From: Bacteroidales bacterium UBA5281
GTDB taxonomy: Bacteria > Bacteroidota > Bacteroidia > Bacteroidales > Lentimicrobiaceae
Assembly (NCBI GenBank): GCA_002410555.1
Contig: DHSR01000001.1
Span: 1 to 16,863, forward strand
DNA length: 16,863 bases
Direction: 5' to 3'
The first letter of the stretch is position 1; each line of letters opens with the position of its first letter. A model generated the notes under the pieces. It was not told the DNA's origin. It saw nothing but the letters and a program-made list of their open reading frames with translations, and did not search any database. Shown one piece after another: positions 6,007 through 13,727 of the stretch. Both the position numbers and the translations under genes were made by a program.

Positions 6007-8820
6007 CTAATGTATCAAATTTCCGTATACATCAACCAACACCGGCTCTCCCAGCCCGGCTTCGTGAAGCGTGGCAAGCTGGGTGCGTGCGTCGCCTGAC
6101 ACCACGTAAATCATTTGATCGGGCCGGATATATTTACTGAATATTGTTTTGGCTTCTTCCAGAGTGATCTGCTCAGCGGTGGCTTCTTCCTGTTTTATGT
6201 AATCAAATGGCAGGTTAAAAGTACTGATTTCATGCAACATCTCCAATTTACTTTGCAGGTGCTCAAATTTACCTGCATTGGCACGAATCAATGCAGTGCG
6301 TGTAATTTCAAGATCCGCTTGCGAATACTCATCTCCGTATGCCGACAATATTTGTTTGAACAACTTTAATGATTCCAGCGTAAAGGCCGACTGTACATTC
6401 GCATTTCCCATAAACAACCCCTGGGTATTGCGTGGCATAAAATAGGAGTATGCCCCATACGTATAGCCTTTCTCCAGCCGAAGTACCGTAAAGAGTTTTC
6501 CACCCGAACCTTCCCCTAATTTATAGTTTACAATATTGGCCCCGGCGTAATCGGGGTGATTGCGCTGCATGGCCGGCGAGCCCACCAAAATGATTGATTG
6601 CTTCGCATCGGAAACATCCACAAAACAGAGTTTGGGCTTCTTTGCGGGTTGCGGCAATTTGAATTCGGGAACGGGGGTTTCACCGCCTTGCCAATGCTCT
6701 TCCAGAAAGCCAAGTGATTTTAATGCTTTCTCAGGCTCCAGATCGCCGGCAAAATGAAAAGTTGCCATTCCTGGTGTCAAATACTGCGAATAATAATTCT
6801 TAAGATCATCCAGATGAATCTCGCTTACCGATGTTTCCGTTCCTGTAATGGGTCGGCCTAAAATATGGTCATCCCCGTAAATCCTACGAAAGAAAACATT
6901 AATGGCAACGCTGTTGGGATTGGCTTTCCGCTGAAGTATGGTATTGATGGTGGCTTGCTTAATGCGTTCAAACTCCATCTCATCCCAACGGGGTTGAAGT
7001 ATAATCTCCTGCACAAGTTCAATTACTTTAATATAATTGCGGGCCAGACAACTGCCTGCCAGGCTGAGGTATTCATGAGAGGCATTTACCTGAATGTTCG
7101 CTCCCAACTGCCCTATGGCCTCTTCCAGTTCTTCGGGTGTTCGGGTTTGGGTTCCTTCGAGCATCATTTCAGCAACGAGTCGGGAAACACCCGGTGACTT
7201 CAAAGTATCGAAAAGATGGCCGCCTTTAAAACGAAGGCTAAAAAACACCAGCGGAAGCGACGTATTTGTGATGCCTAAAACCTTTAAACCATTGTTGAGC
7301 TGAGTATTAAAAATTTCAGGGAGTGTGAGTAGTGGTTCTTTACCCAATTCAGGCTCAATGCGCCGATTTATCAAACTGGGAGTATACTCAAATGGCTCAT
7401 CTTCAGTGTTAATATCGACATTTTCAGAAGTTGATTCATCGATATTTTCCTCAATAACATAAGCCATTTCTGAATCTTTCAGTATAAGATCTGTTTGCCC
7501 TCTTGGAACAAAACTGCTTACAATATAATTGGCTGATTTAATATATTTATTAAAGACATCCATTATATCATCCCGGCTTACCGCATGCAACAGGCGCATA
7601 TCTTCAGCGAACCTTGCCGGGTCGTTTCCAAAAACGCTGCCCTGAACCAGTTGAAATGACTTATCCAGCAAACTGGAGATGCCGTGATAAAATGTAGTCT
7701 CATTCAGGTTTTTGATGCGTTGCAGGTCACTGTCACTAAAACCATTGATTTCAAATTGTCTGAATGCATTAAATACTGCCTCATGTACTTTATTTAAGTT
7801 CACCCCTTCAAAAGCCCTCACGGTAATTACAAATTTACCCGAGAGTTCCATAGGTTGATTGTTAACCGAAAGCTCGGGTGCCAGTTTGTGTTTTTCTACA
7901 ATCTCCTTATAAAGTGGTGCTCTTTTCCCGTCGGCAAGTAAATCGCTCAAAATCTGAAGTGCATAGGAATCCTTATGGTACATGGGCACGGTTGGGAATA
8001 CGATATTCAATTCTGGCACCAGTGCAAAATTATCTTCGTGAAACAACCGCCTGGTTTGGGAAAGAAGAACAGGTTCGGGCCTGGGCAACTCCGGTACCGG
8101 GCGAGATTTAAATTCCCCAAAATATTTATCAATAAGCTTTTTAACCTCGGTTGATTCAAAGTCACCGGCAATGACTATGGTGGCATTGTTTACCGCATAA
8201 TATTTCTCATAAAATTCGCGCACATCATCAATAGAGGCACTTCTTACATCCTCCATTGTGCCAATTACCTGCCATGAGTAAGGATGGCCGGATGGATAAA
8301 GAGCCTGATCAATTACAAAAGATGTATGGCCATATGGCTGATTATCAACACGCTGTCTCTTTTCATTAATTACAATATCCTTTTCGCGCTCCAGGGCTGA
8401 CTGTGTAACTGTGTTGATCAGGTAACCCATACGGTCACTTTCCATCCATAAAATTTTCTCCAATGCATCTGAAGGCACCACTTCATAGTAAACCGTACCA
8501 TCCTGCCAGGTTCCACCATTAAAAACTCCACCCAAATCATTGATCTTCGTGAAAAACTCCCCCCTGGGAATGTTTTCAGAACGCTGAAAAAGCATATGTT
8601 CAAAAAAGTGCGCAAACCCTGTTTTTCCGGGCTTTTCGCGCGATGAGCCTACATGAAAAAGAATGGCTATGGCAACTATGGGATTGGAATGGTCAGCATG
8701 CAATACAATATTGAGGCCATTGGGTAATAAAAACTGTTCATAATCAACACGTGGAACAACTATTTCAGTAACCGGAAGTATACCGGTATTGCCGGTATTG
8801 GTCTGGAAATCTTTCGACAT
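6007..8820 (-). CDS. Double-length M16 family zinc metallopeptidase
   Basis: At 937 residues this protein fuses two M16 (pitrilysin/processing-peptidase) units. The N-terminal unit is catalytic: inverted zinc motif HFFEH (71-75) with the distal Glu ligand expected in ALEREKD (about 144-146). The second unit, starting near residue 510, has lost the motif (RLVAE at 547-551) but keeps the GYTYGAYSYF substrate-binding segment, as in families where an active and an inactive half form one clamshell. Such enzymes degrade peptides held in a closed chamber. No signal peptide or lipobox is visible (MSKDFQTNTGNTG), so a cytoplasmic role in peptide turnover is inferred, unlike many secreted Bacteroidota M16 proteins. 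The halves are joined by an acidic linker (about 455-485). The start is supported by a -7 box 4 nt upstream. Confidence 0.92.
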   Translation of the reverse strand: MSKDFQTNTGNTGILPVTEIVVPRVDYEQFLLPNGLNIVLHADHSNPIVAIAILFHVGSSREKPGKTGFAHFFEHMLFQRSENIPRGEFFTKINDLGGVFNGGTWQDGTVYYEVVPSDALEKILWMESDRMGYLINTVTQSALEREKDIVINEKRQRVDNQPYGHTSFVIDQALYPSGHPYSWQVIGTMEDVRSASIDDVREFYEKYYAVNNATIVIAGDFESTEVKKLIDKYFGEFKSRPVPELPRPEPVLLSQTRRLFHEDNFALVPELNIVFPTVPMYHKDSYALQILSDLLADGKRAPLYKEIVEKHKLAPELSVNNQPMELSGKFVITVRAFEGVNLNKVHEAVFNAFRQFEINGFSDSDLQRIKNLNETTFYHGISSLLDKSFQLVQGSVFGNDPARFAEDMRLLHAVSRDDIMDVFNKYIKSANYIVSSFVPRGQTDLILKDSEMAYVIEENIDESTSENVDINTEDEPFEYTPSLINRRIEPELGKEPLLTLPEIFNTQLNNGLKVLGITNTSLPLVFFSLRFKGGHLFDTLKSPGVSRLVAEMMLEGTQTRTPEELEEAIGQLGANIQVNASHEYLSLAGSCLARNYIKVIELVQEIILQPRWDEMEFERIKQATINTILQRKANPNSVAINVFFRRIYGDDHILGRPITGTETSVSEIHLDDLKNYYSQYLTPGMATFHFAGDLEPEKALKSLGFLEEHWQGGETPVPEFKLPQPAKKPKLCFVDVSDAKQSIILVGSPAMQRNHPDYAGANIVNYKLGEGSGGKLFTVLRLEKGYTYGAYSYFMPRNTQGLFMGNANVQSAFTLESLKLFKQILSAYGDEYSQADLEITRTALIRANAGKFEHLQSKLEMLHEISTFNLPFDYIKQEEATAEQITLEEAKTIFSKYIRPDQMIYVVSGDARTQLATLHEAGLGEPVLVDVYGNLIH

Positions 8821-8824
8821 AAGA

Positions 8825-8832
8825 CAAAATTA
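8825..8832 (-). promoter_or_regulatory. -7 element directly before the M16 peptidase gene
   Basis: On the minus strand TAATTTTG lies 4 nt before the ATG (8818-8820), inside the 33-nt gap after the arginine deiminase gene. This is the third case in the window of TAnnTTTG-N4-ATG. It suggests the peptidase has its own promoter within an otherwise operon-like run. Confidence 0.5.
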
Positions 8833-8853
8833 AAAAATGGAAAATTATAATCA

Positions 8854-10104
8854 TTAGACTGCTGCCCGTTTAAAAGGCATGGACATGCAGCGACACCCTC
8901 CTCCTCCCCGGGAAAGCTCAGCACCTTCTATGGAAATTACACACTTTTTCCCGTCAGGTATCACGGCTTTGCCGGCAGCAATGTCTTTGGCTTTTATAAT
9001 TTCAAAGCCATGGCGGTTCATCTCCTCAATGGTATATTGATTGCGTCCATAACCCATTACCTGACCCGGTGCAATAGCAAAGAAGTTTGCGCCACTGTGC
9101 CATTGTTCCCGTTCCTGAGTCATCACATCACGAGAACCTCCACAAAGTACGGGTTCCATATCCATACCCAGCTTTTTGAGGGCAGTCAAAATATTGGGTT
9201 CTTCAACAATGTGTACTTTACCGTTATTGATGGTAATGTGAATGGTGAGGTAACGGCTTGAATGAATAAGCAAAGGCTCATAAATCATACATTTGTCTAC
9301 ATCCAGCAGGGTAAAAACCATATCGAGGTGAATAAAGGATTCCGGCTCATATGGCAGTTCCTGAACAATGATATGTTGAACTTTCTTTTGATTTTTATAA
9401 TGATCGATTAGAAAATCTATGGCTGTCGGTGTAGTGCGGGAACCGGTACCAACCAGCATTACATCGTCTCTTGCGATCAAAAAATCGCCTCCCTCGAAAC
9501 TAAAATCTTTATAAATAAGGTTTTCAGATGCAGGATTTACTGTATTACATTTAAATAAAGGGTGAAAATTAAAAATAGATTCCATAATTATGGACTCGCG
9601 GTCGCGCACCCTGCTGGCCATTTTACTAATCAGCAACTCATGCCCGCTTACGATGGAGGCATCGCGGGTAAAGAAGAAATTGTGAAGAGGATCAAGCTCA
9701 AACTGCTCCCTGCTCAGAAATTTAGAGAGATTATCGCGGGTAATTTCAACTCCTTCAACCAAAGCGGTGGTAAGGGCTGGTGCATCCAGTTCCATCAATC
9801 GCTCCCTGAGTGATGGCACCTGTTCATGTTGCGTAATACGCCTTACCAACATATTTTTAACTTCTTGTTTCTGAAGAATTACCGTAAGCAGATCTCTTAC
9901 TTCATATACTTTGGTAACCTGATGCAATACATCACTGAACTGCTTATATTCAGCTTTAGCTACCGATAAATTAAGAATATCACTGTAAAGTGCTTTCTGA
10001 ACCATGTTTGGAGTCATATTCTCCACTTCACTTCCCGGCGAATGAATGATTACGCCTTCAAGAACGCCAACTTCTGAGTTGACTTCAATTTTTACTTTTT
10101 CCAT
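8854..10104 (-). CDS. arcA: Arginine deiminase
   Basis: The predicted reaction is hydrolysis of L-arginine to citrulline and ammonia. The guanidine-modifying (pentein) fold is supported by NFFFTRD (142-148), FEGGD with Asp207, HLDMVF with His259 and Asp261, the REQW..GAN segment (332-340), APGQVMGYGRN (345-355) and the C-terminal GGGGCRCMSMPF with the expected catalytic Cys406. The N-terminal substrate loop (HSPGSEVENMTPN) and an inserted helical domain (about 75-140) fit ArcA; 416 residues is the usual length. An extra cysteine (Cys404) sits two residues before the catalytic one, where many homologues have Pro or His. No arcB, arcC or arginine transporter adjoins it, so the classical ATP-yielding pathway is not encoded here and the use of the citrulline is unclear. 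A GAAGG ribosome-binding-like stretch precedes the ATG. Confidence 0.85.
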   Translation of the reverse strand: MEKVKIEVNSEVGVLEGVIIHSPGSEVENMTPNMVQKALYSDILNLSVAKAEYKQFSDVLHQVTKVYEVRDLLTVILQKQEVKNMLVRRITQHEQVPSLRERLMELDAPALTTALVEGVEITRDNLSKFLSREQFELDPLHNFFFTRDASIVSGHELLISKMASRVRDRESIIMESIFNFHPLFKCNTVNPASENLIYKDFSFEGGDFLIARDDVMLVGTGSRTTPTAIDFLIDHYKNQKKVQHIIVQELPYEPESFIHLDMVFTLLDVDKCMIYEPLLIHSSRYLTIHITINNGKVHIVEEPNILTALKKLGMDMEPVLCGGSRDVMTQEREQWHSGANFFAIAPGQVMGYGRNQYTIEEMNRHGFEIIKAKDIAAGKAVIPDGKKCVISIEGAELSRGGGGCRCMSMPFKRAAV

Positions 10105-10122
10105 ATCGCCTTCAATTCACAT

Positions 10123-11049
10123 TTAGACTGCAAAGTTAATATTGTTTTTGAGTTTCTTAAAACCGGCACGGGTTATGGCTGACTTGCCAAAAATGGCTTT
10201 AAAAGCCGGTTTCTCAAGTTCTGTCCATTGCTTTACCGACCATTGTGTCCAGTTTTCCTGAGGTAAGAACTCAGCATGCCCGTGTGCTATTGAAAAGCGA
10301 TTCCAGGGACATACCTGCTGGCAGATGTCACATCCAAATATCCAGGATTCAGTTTTGCCATGAAATTCAGCAGGTATTTCATCTTTAAGTTCAATGGTAA
10401 GATATGAAATACATCGTGATGCATCCAGTTGGCGGGGCCCAACAATGGCCTGGGTGGGGCAGGCATCTATACATCTGGTACAATCACCGCAGTAGTTTCC
10501 TCCGAATGGGATGTCGTAGTTGAGTTCCAGATTGGTAATGATTTCAGCAATAAAAAAGAAAGAACCCTGCTTGCGGGTAATCATCAAAGTGTTTTTACCA
10601 ATCCATCCCAGGCCGGCATTCACTGCCCAGGCGCGATCGAGCACAGGAGCTGAATCGGTAAATACCCGGTAATTGATATCTCCTGCATTAGCCTGAATCT
10701 CTGCGGCAAGCTGAAACAGCCTGTCTTTGATTACCTTGTGATAATCAATACCATAAGCGTACGAAGACACCTTTAATGGAGAAGTATAATTTACCTGATT
10801 ACCCGGGAAATAATTGAACAACAATGAAATTACCGAACGTGCGCCCTCCACCAGCAACCGCGGGTCCAGACGTTTTTCAAAATGATTTTCCATGTAAGCC
10901 ATGCGCCCATGATGCTGTTGTCTGAGCCAGCCTTCGAGGCGGGGAGCTTCTTCGTCAAGCCGTCGGGCCTGGCTTATGCCACAATGGGAAAAGCCCAGCT
11001 CAGCAGCCCGCTGCTTTATGAAATGTGTAACTTTTTCAGTCGACATCAT
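10123..11049 (-). CDS. queG: Epoxyqueuosine reductase QueG
   Basis: QueG carries out the last step of queuosine synthesis, reducing epoxyqueuosine to queuosine in the wobble base of GUN-decoding tRNAs, using cobalamin and two 4Fe-4S clusters. The catalytic Asp is in FTDSAPVLDRAWA (Asp132), followed by GLGWIGKNT. The ferredoxin-like cysteines are CGDCTRCIDACP (Cys187, 190, 193, 197), Cys213, and CDICQQVCPW (Cys240, 243, 247). At 308 residues it is the short form without the C-terminal HEAT repeats. The start is a double ATG (11049 or 11046) and cannot be decided from sequence. It lies 43 nt after ruvB and 18 nt before the arginine deiminase ATG, on the same strand. No other que genes are in the window. 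Confidence 0.95.
   Translation of the reverse strand: MMSTEKVTHFIKQRAAELGFSHCGISQARRLDEEAPRLEGWLRQQHHGRMAYMENHFEKRLDPRLLVEGARSVISLLFNYFPGNQVNYTSPLKVSSYAYGIDYHKVIKDRLFQLAAEIQANAGDINYRVFTDSAPVLDRAWAVNAGLGWIGKNTLMITRKQGSFFFIAEIITNLELNYDIPFGGNYCGDCTRCIDACPTQAIVGPRQLDASRCISYLTIELKDEIPAEFHGKTESWIFGCDICQQVCPWNRFSIAHGHAEFLPQENWTQWSVKQWTELEKPAFKAIFGKSAITRAGFKKLKNNINFAV
10131..10138 (-). promoter_or_regulatory. -7 element overlapping the 3' end of queG
   Basis: On the minus strand TAACTTTG occurs within the last codons of queG (Ile-Asn-Phe-Ala) and 26 nt before the arginine deiminase ATG. It could give that gene its own short-leader transcript. Because the sequence is also coding, chance is a real alternative. 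Confidence 0.3.
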
Positions 11050-11092
11050 AAATTAGTGATTTAAAATCGCAATCACATACATATAACATTAT

Positions 11093-12115
11093 TCAGAAGA
11101 GTTCAGACTGACTGCCCGGCCTCACTTTACCCAAATGGCTGTAGGCCAAAGGGGTAACTTCCCTTCCACGGGGAGTACGCATAAGGTAACCTTCCTGAAT
11201 AAGGAAAGGTTCATAAACTTCTTCAATGGTTCCAGGATCTTCTCCTACTGCAGTAGCAATGGTGGTGAGTCCAACAGGCCCTCCTTTAAATTTATCAATC
11301 ATGGCACCCAGAATGCGGTTGTCCATTTCATCCAGTCCATTTTTATCTACCTGCAATGCTTCAAGTGCAAAGTGAGAAATACCCAGATCAATGGATCCGT
11401 TGCCTTTGATCTGAGCAAAATCGCGCACCCTGCGAAGCAATAAATTCGCAATACGTGGCGTTCCCCGGCTGCGGCGTGCTATTTCGGCTGAAGCATCACT
11501 GGTAATGTGCACCTTAAGAATACCGGCAGAACGTTTTATAATATGTTCCAGGGTAGCAACATCATAATAATGAAGGCGGGCATTGATGCCAAAGCGTGAC
11601 CTTAGCGGGGCAGTAAGCAAGCCGGAGCGGGTGGTAGCTCCAACGAGCGTAAAAGGGTTGAGATCAATCTGAACGCTCCGGGCATTGGGCCCGCTCTCAA
11701 TCATAATGTCAATCCGGTAATCTTCCATTGCCGAATATAAATACTCTTCCACCACCGGACTTAAACGATGAATTTCATCAATAAATAAAACATCATTGGG
11801 TTCAAGATTGGTGAGCAATCCGGCAAGATCGCCGGGTTTGTCTAATACCGGCCCCGAAGTAGTACGAATATTTACACCCAGTTCATTGGAAATGATATAT
11901 GACAAAGTGGTTTTTCCTAAACCCGGTGGGCCGTGAAGCAACACATGATCCAGCGATTCGCCGCGAAGCCGTGCTGCCTTAACAAATACCCGCAGATTTT
12001 CAACCACGCCGGGCTGACCCGAAAAATCAGTAAAGTCCGCAGGACGCAGCACTTTTTCAATTTCGCGTTCAACCTGATTCAGGTTATCGGAATCGGCATC
12101 TAAATTTGGATTCAT
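11093..12115 (-). CDS. ruvB: Holliday junction branch migration helicase RuvB
   Basis: RuvB is the hexameric AAA+ motor that, with RuvA, drives branch migration at Holliday junctions during recombinational repair. With the start at the ATG 12115 the protein has 340 residues, normal for the family. Walker A GPPGLGKTT is at 62-70 and Walker B with DEIH at 113-116, followed by the GATTRSGLL sensor region and the PLRSRFG arginine-finger segment. The C-terminal winged helix carries TPRGREVTPLAY. A longer reading from a TTG at 12139 is possible but would begin inside the -7 box (12137-12144), so the ATG is preferred. The gene leads a minus-strand run with queG, arginine deiminase and the M16 peptidase; ruvA and ruvC are not adjacent. 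Confidence 0.97.
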   Translation of the reverse strand: MNPNLDADSDNLNQVEREIEKVLRPADFTDFSGQPGVVENLRVFVKAARLRGESLDHVLLHGPPGLGKTTLSYIISNELGVNIRTTSGPVLDKPGDLAGLLTNLEPNDVLFIDEIHRLSPVVEEYLYSAMEDYRIDIMIESGPNARSVQIDLNPFTLVGATTRSGLLTAPLRSRFGINARLHYYDVATLEHIIKRSAGILKVHITSDASAEIARRSRGTPRIANLLLRRVRDFAQIKGNGSIDLGISHFALEALQVDKNGLDEMDNRILGAMIDKFKGGPVGLTTIATAVGEDPGTIEEVYEPFLIQEGYLMRTPRGREVTPLAYSHLGKVRPGSQSELF

Positions 12116-12136
12116 AATATAAAGATGATTCAACGA

Positions 12137-12144
12137 CAAAGATA
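12137..12144 (-). promoter_or_regulatory. -7 element before ruvB
   Basis: On the minus strand TATCTTTG matches TAnnTTTG and lies 21 nt before the ATG at 12115. It is incompatible with the upstream TTG start, which would lie within the box. Confidence 0.5.
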
Positions 12145-12245
12145 AACATAAAGTTACATCCCATCCGGCTAATGCTGAACTTCTTCTGCTTCTAAAAAAT
12201 TAGGAATGAAACGTTGAATTATGCGCTTGGTATCGAAAAATTTAA

Positions 12246-12253
12246 TAAATTAG
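12246..12253 (+). promoter_or_regulatory. Variant -7 element (TAnnTTAG) before the first usp gene
   Basis: TAAATTAG differs from TAnnTTTG at one base. It is followed by C and ends 26 nt before the ATG at 12280. The second usp gene has the same variant at exactly the same distance (13694-13701), which raises the chance that it is real. Confidence 0.35.
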
Positions 12254-12279
12254 CGGCATATTTATAAGACATTGCTGCT

Positions 12280-13131
12280 ATGAAAGAAATTATTGTCGCC
12301 ATTGACTTTTCCAAAGGCTCGCTGCATGCGCTGGATTATGCTATTGAACTTGCCAATCATCAAAAGAGCAATTTAACGATGGTTTGGGTAGACAATAATG
12401 CAAATCAGGAAATGTTTTTCAGTTCCGCACCAAACGAATTCCGTGAAGAGGCCATAAAAAACCTCGATGAAATTATGGCCTCAAAAAAGCCAAAACTCAA
12501 GTCGGGAAAACTGAGCTATAAACTCCGTAAAGGCAAGGTTTATCAGGAAATTGCCAATCAGGCCAAAGCCAATAATGCGGAATTAATCATTGCAGGTACC
12601 CACGGTGTTACGGGTTACGAGGAATTCTGGATTGGCAGCAATGCTTATCGCATTGTTTCCTATGCTCCATGTCCGGTAATTACTGTCAGATATGATTTTG
12701 AAATTACCTCCAGGCCCATCAGCAGTATAGTTTTGCCCATCGACAACACCCTGGACACCAGGCAAAAAGTGCCATTTACCATTGAAATGGCTAAAATTTT
12801 CAATGCTGACATTTATTTACTGTCGCTCTATTCCACGCCTTTTAAAGCCATGCACAAGAAAGTGGATAATTATACCAGAGAAGCGCAGAAAAAAATCACC
12901 GAAGCGGGAATCAATCAATATACCGAAACCATAGAAGCCGACAACATTACCAATGCCACCATCAAATATGCGCAAAAGGTAAATGCCAGCCTCATTGCCA
13001 TCATGACGGAACAGGAAACTACAGCCTCAAACATTTTACTTGGCCCCTATGCCCAGCAAATGGTAAATCACTCTCCCATACCGGTACTTAGCATTCAACC
13101 CAAGGAAATTTATTCCATTTCCACACGTTAA
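12280..13131 (+). CDS. Tandem-domain universal stress protein (UspA family), copy 1
   Basis: This is a cytoplasmic stress protein of two fused Usp domains. Domain 1 (1 to about 138) has the opening strand IIVAIDFS and the ATP-binding signature G-x2-G-x9-G-S (Gly106, Gly109, Gly119, Ser120 in GTHGVTGYEEFWIGS), so it should bind ATP. Domain 2 (about 147-283) begins IVLPIDNTLDTRQKVP but has lost the glycine signature: the matching region reads IMTEQETTASNILLGPYAQQMV. The pattern of one binding and one degenerate domain is shared with the paralogue at 13728, which has the same length. A secreted SPOR protein begins 10 nt downstream and is very probably co-transcribed. The gene diverges from ruvB. 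Its molecular target is unknown. Confidence 0.92.
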   Translation: MKEIIVAIDFSKGSLHALDYAIELANHQKSNLTMVWVDNNANQEMFFSSAPNEFREEAIKNLDEIMASKKPKLKSGKLSYKLRKGKVYQEIANQAKANNAELIIAGTHGVTGYEEFWIGSNAYRIVSYAPCPVITVRYDFEITSRPISSIVLPIDNTLDTRQKVPFTIEMAKIFNADIYLLSLYSTPFKAMHKKVDNYTREAQKKITEAGINQYTETIEADNITNATIKYAQKVNASLIAIMTEQETTASNILLGPYAQQMVNHSPIPVLSIQPKEIYSISTR

Positions 13132-13141
13132 TCATCTGATT

Positions 13142-13579
13142 ATGCGACTCTCGCTCCTGGTTTCGTTACTTTTTTTCTGTGGACTGCAGGCATTAGCCCA
13201 GCAGGCAGGCTATATTAATATCAATGCCGACAACCGTATTGAATTGCTAATGGACAAATATATCTATCTTAACCGCCATCAAAGTACCTTAGATGGATGG
13301 AGGGTACAAATATTTTTCGACTCAGGTGCCAACTCCAAAAGCCGGGCTACTGAATCACTCAATCGATTTTCAAACCGCTACCCCGAAACCGGTGCTTACC
13401 TTTCTTTTAAGGAACCCTATTTCCGGGTTAGGGTAGGTGACTTCAGAACTCGTCTTGAAGCTGAGGGTTTTCTTCAGGAAATTCATGCCTTATATCCTAA
13501 TGCTTTTACCGTAAATGACAAAATAAATCCACCTGTACTCACCGGTTCAACACCAACTGAAGCAGTGCAGGAACGATAA
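13142..13579 (+). CDS. Secreted SPOR-domain protein
   Basis: This is a small exported protein likely to bind peptidoglycan. The signal peptide is MRLSLLVSLLFFCGLQALA with cleavage before QQ (about residue 20), with no lipobox. A linker follows, then a SPOR domain (about 52-128): the strand WRVQIFFDSG, the helix SRATESLNRFSNRYP, the strand FKEPYFRVRVGDFRTRLEA and a final helix ending YPNAFTV. SPOR domains recognise glycan strands lacking stem peptides, typically at division sites. At 145 residues little else is present, so it is essentially a soluble periplasmic SPOR module. It starts 10 nt after the first usp gene and is followed by a separate promoter-like element for the second usp gene. 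Confidence 0.85.
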   Translation: MRLSLLVSLLFFCGLQALAQQAGYININADNRIELLMDKYIYLNRHQSTLDGWRVQIFFDSGANSKSRATESLNRFSNRYPETGAYLSFKEPYFRVRVGDFRTRLEAEGFLQEIHALYPNAFTVNDKINPPVLTGSTPTEAVQER

Positions 13580-13603
13580 TCCATTATACCAATTGCTGAT
13601 CGG

Positions 13604-13640
13604 AAAAGCTTCATGCCTATCAGGAATTTGCTTTTTTATT
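13604..13640 (+). terminator. Weak Rho-independent terminator candidate
   Basis: AAAAGC (13604-13609) can pair with GCTTTT (13630-13635) around a 20-nt loop containing a small CCT/AGG hairpin, and is followed by TTATT. The AT-rich stem makes it weak. The string GCTTTTTTATT recurs at 13669-13679. If active, it separates the first usp-SPOR pair from the second usp gene. Confidence 0.3.
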
Positions 13641-13693
13641 GTGAAAAATCGTAAAGGATCAACTGAATGCTTTTTTATTATTGTTTTTTTTTA

Positions 13694-13701
13694 TATTTTA
13701 G
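13694..13701 (+). promoter_or_regulatory. Variant -7 element (TAnnTTAG) before the second usp gene
   Basis: TATTTTAG, followed by C, ends 26 nt before the ATG at 13728. Both the TTAGC core and the spacing are the same as at 12246-12253. A T-rich tract (13671-13692) lies directly upstream. Confidence 0.35.
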
Positions 13702-13727
13702 CCTGATGCAAAACCAAAACACCAGAT

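Noticed and set aside
8854..12115. The minus-strand run ruvB-queG-arginine deiminase-M16 as a functional operon or novel system
   Set aside because: The products have unrelated housekeeping roles and promoter-like boxes lie before at least three of the genes. Co-direction alone does not support a shared system.
12116..12139. Eight-residue N-terminal extension of RuvB from a TTG codon
   Set aside because: The TTG lies within the -7 box TATCTTTG, so it would not be transcribed from that promoter. The ATG at 12115 gives the usual 340-residue RuvB.
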